Positions 63,134 to 64,000 of a stretch of DNA of 64,000 nt are shown piece by piece. The notes below the pieces were generated by a model, which worked only from the letters and a program-made list of their open reading frames with translations, was not told the DNA's origin and searched no databases. Position 1 is the first letter of the stretch. Each line of letters opens with the position of its first letter. Position numbers and translations under genes: made by a program. The DNA comes from Fimbriimonadaceae bacterium (GTDB lineage Bacteria > Armatimonadota > UBA10988): NCBI GenBank assembly GCA_020850355.1, contig JADZEX010000037.1:186001-250000 (forward strand), given 5' to 3'.

Positions 63134-64000
63134 TCAGATCCCTGGCACCGGCTCGCCATTCTGCTCCGGATGGTCGGCCACGGCGATCTTCACCGTGCGG
63201 GTCTGCCCTTGGCGCACCAGCTTCAGCTCCAGGCTGCTGCCGGCCTTCGCCGCGGCCACCGCCAGGCGCAGGTCGCGCGGCGACTCGACGATCTGGCCGT
63301 CCACCGCGGTGACCACATCAAACTGCTGCAGGCCGGCCTTCAGCGCGGGTTGGCCGCGGTAGAGGTTGACCACCAGGGCGCCCTTGGTGGTCGGCAGTTG
63401 CAGCTCGGCGGCCTGCCGGCTGTTGAGCGGCCGGGCGATCAGGCCGATCCAGCCGCGCACGATGCGGCCATGCTGCAGCAGTTGCTCGGCGTTGGCGCGG
63501 GCAATCTTGGCGGGGATGGCGAACCCGATGCCCTGGTACCCGCCGGTCTTCGAGAAGATGGCGGTGTTGATCCCGACTAGCTTGCCGTTGATGTCAATCA
63601 ACGCGCCGCCGGAGTTGCCGGGGTTGATGGCGGCGTCGGTCTGGATGAACTCCTCGAAGTCGCTGACGCCGACGTCGTGCCGGCCCTTCGCCGAGACGAT
63701 GCCGGCGGTGACCGTCTGGTTGAACCCGAAGGGGTTGCCGACGGCAATCACCCACTCGCCGACCCGCAGGCTCTCGCTGTCGCCCCATTCGGCGACCGGC
63801 AGCTTGTCGCCCTTGATGCGCAGCACGGCGATATCGGAGAGCGGGTCACGCCCCAGAATCTCGGCCACAAACTCGCGGGAGTCGGCCAGCGAGACGCGCA
63901 CCTCGGCGGCGTCCTCAATGTTGTGGTTGTTGGTCACCACCAGCCCGTCGGCGCTGATGACCACGCCCGAGCCAAGGCTCTGCGAGGTCTGGTCGGGCGC
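63134..64000 (-). CDS. DegP/HtrA-type serine protease with PDZ domain (5' end outside window)
   Basis: The frame is open to the window edge (288 residues seen); the N-terminus and probable signal peptide lie beyond it. Trypsin-like triad: H in VTNNHNIEDA, D in DPLSDIAVLRI, S in INPGNSGGAL. A PDZ domain follows (WIGLIARPLNSRQ, ALKAGLQQFDVVTAVDGQ). One PDZ domain only, as in DegS/HhoA-type proteins. Periplasmic protein quality control or regulated proteolysis is expected. Convergent with the cupin gene. Confidence 0.93.
   Translation of the reverse strand, partial: APDQTSQSLGSGVVISADGLVVTNNHNIEDAAEVRVSLADSREFVAEILGRDPLSDIAVLRIKGDKLPVAEWGDSESLRVGEWVIAVGNPFGFNQTVTAGIVSAKGRHDVGVSDFEEFIQTDAAINPGNSGGALIDINGKLVGINTAIFSKTGGYQGIGFAIPAKIARANAEQLLQHGRIVRGWIGLIARPLNSRQAAELQLPTTKGALVVNLYRGQPALKAGLQQFDVVTAVDGQIVESPRDLRLAVAAAKAGSSLELKLVRQGQTRTVKIAVADHPEQNGEPVPGI

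Noticed and set aside
63128-63137. Palindrome CTGAGCTCAG as a protein-binding site
   Set aside because: It is fully explained by two mirror-image TGA stop codons of convergent genes two bases apart.

Overview
The window is very GC-rich (by eye about two thirds G+C or more) and densely coded on both strands. It looks like a diderm, heterotrophic, polysaccharide-degrading bacterium: there is a secretin, many signal peptides, a Tat signal and a lipoprotein, plus several glycosidase-like proteins, a sulfatase, SGNH hydrolases, a parallel beta-helix protein and sugar oxidoreductases. This gene style is common in Armatimonadota, Planctomycetota/Lentisphaerota-type and Hydrogenedentota-type genomes. 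The order rplU-rpmA-obgE-proB does not settle the phylum, and I cannot assign one from sequence alone.

Layout. 1-4.6 kb: a secreted LamG-type protein (cut by the window edge) and a divergent secreted propeller-like protein. 4.6-9.3 kb: a four-gene cassette of two related exported proteins, a two-module Ig/chaperone-like protein and a secretin, with its own promoter and no pilus ATPase or usher. 9.3-12.9 kb: a clan GH-A glycosidase and a flavodoxin-like protein. 12.9-22.8 kb: an accessory region. It holds an AAA ATPase with a DUF4435/TOPRIM-like partner (PARIS-like), a PIN-domain toxin-antitoxin pair lying between two copies of a ~530 bp direct repeat (a partial duplication of a glycosidase-like gene), and a tight four-gene operon of zinc-ribbon membrane protein, HEAT-type membrane protein, GTPase and GAP1-N-like protein. 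23.1-26.1 kb: a hybrid histidine kinase. 26.1-33.3 kb: sugar metabolism genes (atypical SDR; aldo/keto reductase; Gfo/Idh/MocA; beta-helix; SGNH). 33.3-36.9 kb: a sucC without sucD and a HerA-like ATPase. 36.9-40.7 kb: rplU-rpmA-obgE-proB followed on the same strand by a PIN toxin-antitoxin pair. 40.8-43.9 kb: LmbE-type deacetylase, sulfatase, a ParE-type toxin-antitoxin pair and a small unknown gene. 43.9-47.7 kb: TerC, a lipoprotein and a DsbD/CcdA-like protein. 47.6-55.5 kb: a five-gene minus-strand operon (glycosidase-like, peptidase, methyltransferase, TPR, propeller). 55.6 kb: tRNA-Arg(UCU). 55.7-60.6 kb: a symporter, a 51-residue membrane protein and a GH116-type enzyme in one operon. 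60.7-64 kb: an SGNH-glycosidase fusion, a cupin and a DegP/HtrA protease cut by the window edge.

Promoters repeatedly show TTGAC(A/G/C) then 17-18 bases then TAGAAT or TA(C/G)nnT, or an extended TGnTAnnAT. Some lie so close to the start codon that the mRNA should be leaderless. All functional statements are read from sequence by eye. No database search was run.
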